This document shows, piece after piece, positions 62,399-64,000 of a stretch of DNA of 64,000 bases. Source of the DNA: Chitinophagales bacterium (lineage in GTDB: Bacteria; Bacteroidota; Bacteroidia; Chitinophagales; JADIYW01); assembly GCA_019694955.1 (NCBI GenBank), contig JAIBAX010000001.1, positions 1-64,000 of the forward strand. The letters are read 5' to 3'. Numbering within the stretch: the first letter of the stretch is position 1; each line of letters begins with the position of its first letter. The notes beneath the pieces were generated by a model. It worked only from the letters and a program-made list of their open reading frames with translations. It was not told where the DNA came from and ran no database searches. Made by a program: the position numbers and the translations under genes.

Positions 62399-63844
62399 TT
62401 ATTGATTTAAATATTCTTCCAATAATTTTGTTGTTATCTTAGGATCGGCCTTGCCTTTAGATAGGCGCATGATATCGCCCATAAAAAGTCCGATTACACC
62501 TTTTTTCCCTTTTTTGTACTCGGCAACTTTATCCGGATACTTGGTGAGTACCTCTTTAATATAGGTTGCCAACTCTCCTTCATCAGAACTCTGTATCAGA
62601 TTAAGTGTAATAGCGAGTTCTTCCGGTTGCTTTGACGGATTTTCTACTAAAGCATGGAACAAGGTCTTTGCACCGCTTGAATTTAATTTTCCGGTATCCA
62701 CCAACTCAATGAGTGTACAAAGTACCTTTGACGTTATTCCCAATGTTTGTAAGGAGCGATTTTTTTCATGCTGAATGGAGCGAACTTCCCCCATCATCCA
62801 GTTAGCTAAACTCTTATAGTTTTGTGTATGTTTGGTCGCTTCAAGGAAAAATAAAGCGGTTTCTTTTTCAGCAGTCAACACTTTGGCATCATATGCCGTT
62901 AGTTGAAAAGTATTCATGAATGTATCTGCTAACTCCCATGGCAATTGGGGCATTTTTTGGCGGATGCTTTCTAATCGTTCTTCTGTAATGACAACCGGAG
63001 GGAGGTCGGGCTCAGGGAAGTAACGGTAGTCATGTGCAAATTCTTTGCTGCGCAAGGGAAAGGAGGAGCCATCATTAGGGTCGAAACTGCGAGTTTGCTG
63101 TTCAATCACACCACCGGATTCCAGTAAGGCGATTTGTCGGGCAACTTCTCCATCGATAGCACGCTTGACATTTCTGATGGAATTCATATTTTTCACTTCT
63201 ACTTTCGTACCTAATTCGGTAGTGCCTTTTAAACGTATGGAAACATTGGCATCGCAACGCATGGAGCCTTCCTCCATGTTGCCATCACAAACATCCAAGT
63301 ATCTGACTAATTTGCGCATTTCCGTTAGATAGGCGTATGCCTCATCACTGGAGTGAATGCAGGGCTCAGAAACGATTTCTAATAATGGTACACCGGCTCG
63401 GTTGAGGTCAACCATCGAATAATGCTCGTCTAGCTCGTGGTTGTTCTTTCCGGCATCTTCTTCCATATGTATTCTGGTAAGATCCACTTGTTTGATGTTG
63501 CCATTGACCTCAACATTCATATATCCACCAACACAAATGGGTGTTTTATCTTGAGAAATCTGATATCCCTTCGGTAGATCGGCGTAGAAATAATTCTTTC
63601 TTTCAAACATATTAAATGGAGAAATCTGAGAATGGCATGCTAACCCAAGCTTGATGGCCATCTCAATTATTTCTTTATTTAGTTTCGGCAGCGTACCGGG
63701 AAGTGCTAGTGTTATCGCCGAGACTTGTGTGTTGGGCGGACTTCCAAAGGAAGTGTCATCTCCGGAAAATATCTTGCTTTTTGTCAATAATTGCGCATGA
63801 ACTTCCAGTCCAATAACGGCTTCATATTTATCATTTATGTTCAT
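62399..63844 (-). CDS. gatB: Aspartyl/glutamyl-tRNA amidotransferase subunit B
   Basis: 481 residues. GatB signature near the start (YEAVIGLEVHAQLLTKSKIFSGD), the metal/active-site region FNMFERKNYFYADLPKGYQISQ, SMRCDANVS, and the C-terminal helical tRNA-binding domain ending LLEEYLNQ. In the GatCAB complex it turns Glu-tRNA(Gln) or Asp-tRNA(Asn) into Gln- or Asn-tRNA. gatA and gatC are not in this window. Overlaps the alaS stop by four bases (ATGA). Confidence 0.96.
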   Translation of the reverse strand: MNINDKYEAVIGLEVHAQLLTKSKIFSGDDTSFGSPPNTQVSAITLALPGTLPKLNKEIIEMAIKLGLACHSQISPFNMFERKNYFYADLPKGYQISQDKTPICVGGYMNVEVNGNIKQVDLTRIHMEEDAGKNNHELDEHYSMVDLNRAGVPLLEIVSEPCIHSSDEAYAYLTEMRKLVRYLDVCDGNMEEGSMRCDANVSIRLKGTTELGTKVEVKNMNSIRNVKRAIDGEVARQIALLESGGVIEQQTRSFDPNDGSSFPLRSKEFAHDYRYFPEPDLPPVVITEERLESIRQKMPQLPWELADTFMNTFQLTAYDAKVLTAEKETALFFLEATKHTQNYKSLANWMMGEVRSIQHEKNRSLQTLGITSKVLCTLIELVDTGKLNSSGAKTLFHALVENPSKQPEELAITLNLIQSSDEGELATYIKEVLTKYPDKVAEYKKGKKGVIGLFMGDIMRLSKGKADPKITTKLLEEYLNQ

Positions 63845-64000
63845 GCGAGGTAGGATTTAGCTGCTTCTATTATGTTTTTCAATCCATTTACATCATTTCC
63901 TCCCGCAGTAGCGTAGAAAGGTTGACCGCCGCCACCGCCTTTTACCAATTTTGCCAACTCTTTTACAATGTTACCGGCATGAAATCCTTTTGATTTTACT
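63841..64000 (-). CDS. alaS: Alanyl-tRNA synthetase, C-terminal end (truncated by window)
   Basis: Last 52 codons on the minus strand. The translation has KGFHAGNIVKELAKLVKGGGGGQ, then ATAGGND, which is the C-Ala/oligomerisation end of AlaRS (the Gly-rich GGGGG and AGG motifs). The stop overlaps the gatB ATG. The rest lies past 64000. Confidence 0.9.
   Translation of the reverse strand, partial: VKSKGFHAGNIVKELAKLVKGGGGGQPFYATAGGNDVNGLKNIIEAAKSYLA

Overview
The window is chromosomal DNA from a member of the Bacteroidota, probably a Chitinophagales/Sphingobacteriia-type organism (phylum confident, order tentative). Evidence: six proteins end in type IX secretion (T9SS) type A sorting domains; there is a TonB receptor paired with a DUF4249 lipoprotein; DUF4407, DUF4412, DUF4230 and DUF2071 families, a MiaE-type hydroxylase and an oxygen-dependent HemF are present; the DNA is AT-rich; and many genes have an exact TAnnTTTG box upstream, the -7 element of Bacteroidota promoters. 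HemF and MiaE point to an aerobic lifestyle. No rRNA, CRISPR array, insertion sequence, integrase or prophage gene was seen.

Layout. 1-4.2 kb: the 3' part of a large secreted MopE-type repeat protein and two small unknown genes. 4.4-10.2 kb (minus): TonB receptor plus DUF4249 lipoprotein, then a lipoprotein and a T9SS subtilase. 10.2-16.5 kb: NRDE-family protein, two overlapping SRPBCC genes, SulP transporter, a candidate cysteine hydrolase lipoprotein, a T9SS alpha/beta hydrolase, a CBS protein. 16.5-26.4 kb (mostly minus): GNAT, DUF4407, SDR, a clan-A-like glycosidase, a GH18 chitinase-like enzyme and two small secreted proteins. 26.5-34.3 kb: aspartyl protease/PDZ, chalcone isomerase-like, GT9, gamma carbonic anhydrase, galT-galK, an unknown gene plus ATP-grasp pair, hemF. 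34.7-42.5 kb: tRNA modification (miaE, mnmA, queG), MFS, gamma-glutamylcyclotransferase, quinone oxidoreductase, ABC-F. 42.5-53 kb: esterase lipoprotein, CREST ceramidase-like protein, membrane genes, surE-unknown-lpxB, tRNA-Ala(GGC), and a four-gene overlapping membrane/methyltransferase cluster. 53.3-55.4 kb: a complete HaeIII-like type II restriction-modification system. 55.5-64 kb: a T9SS amidase, two unknown genes, a PHB-type esterase, a TlpA lipoprotein, gatB and the 3' end of alaS.

Functional themes: degradation of extracellular polymers (chitin- or peptidoglycan-like substrates, proteins, esters), with exported enzymes carrying T9SS or lipoprotein signals; tRNA modification and translation; lipid A and sphingolipid-type metabolism; Leloir galactose use (galT-galK without galE here).

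The most interesting structures are non-coding or modular. A ~95-bp intergenic element with nested inverted repeats occurs three times, and every copy ends in a TACTTTTG promoter-like box. A second small repeat family is centred on CCTCGAGG. A hairpin is flanked by imperfect direct repeats. A ~480-residue C-terminal half is shared by the GH18 enzyme and the amidase, which lie 30 kb apart. All family names come from reading the translated sequences; no database search or alignment was run.
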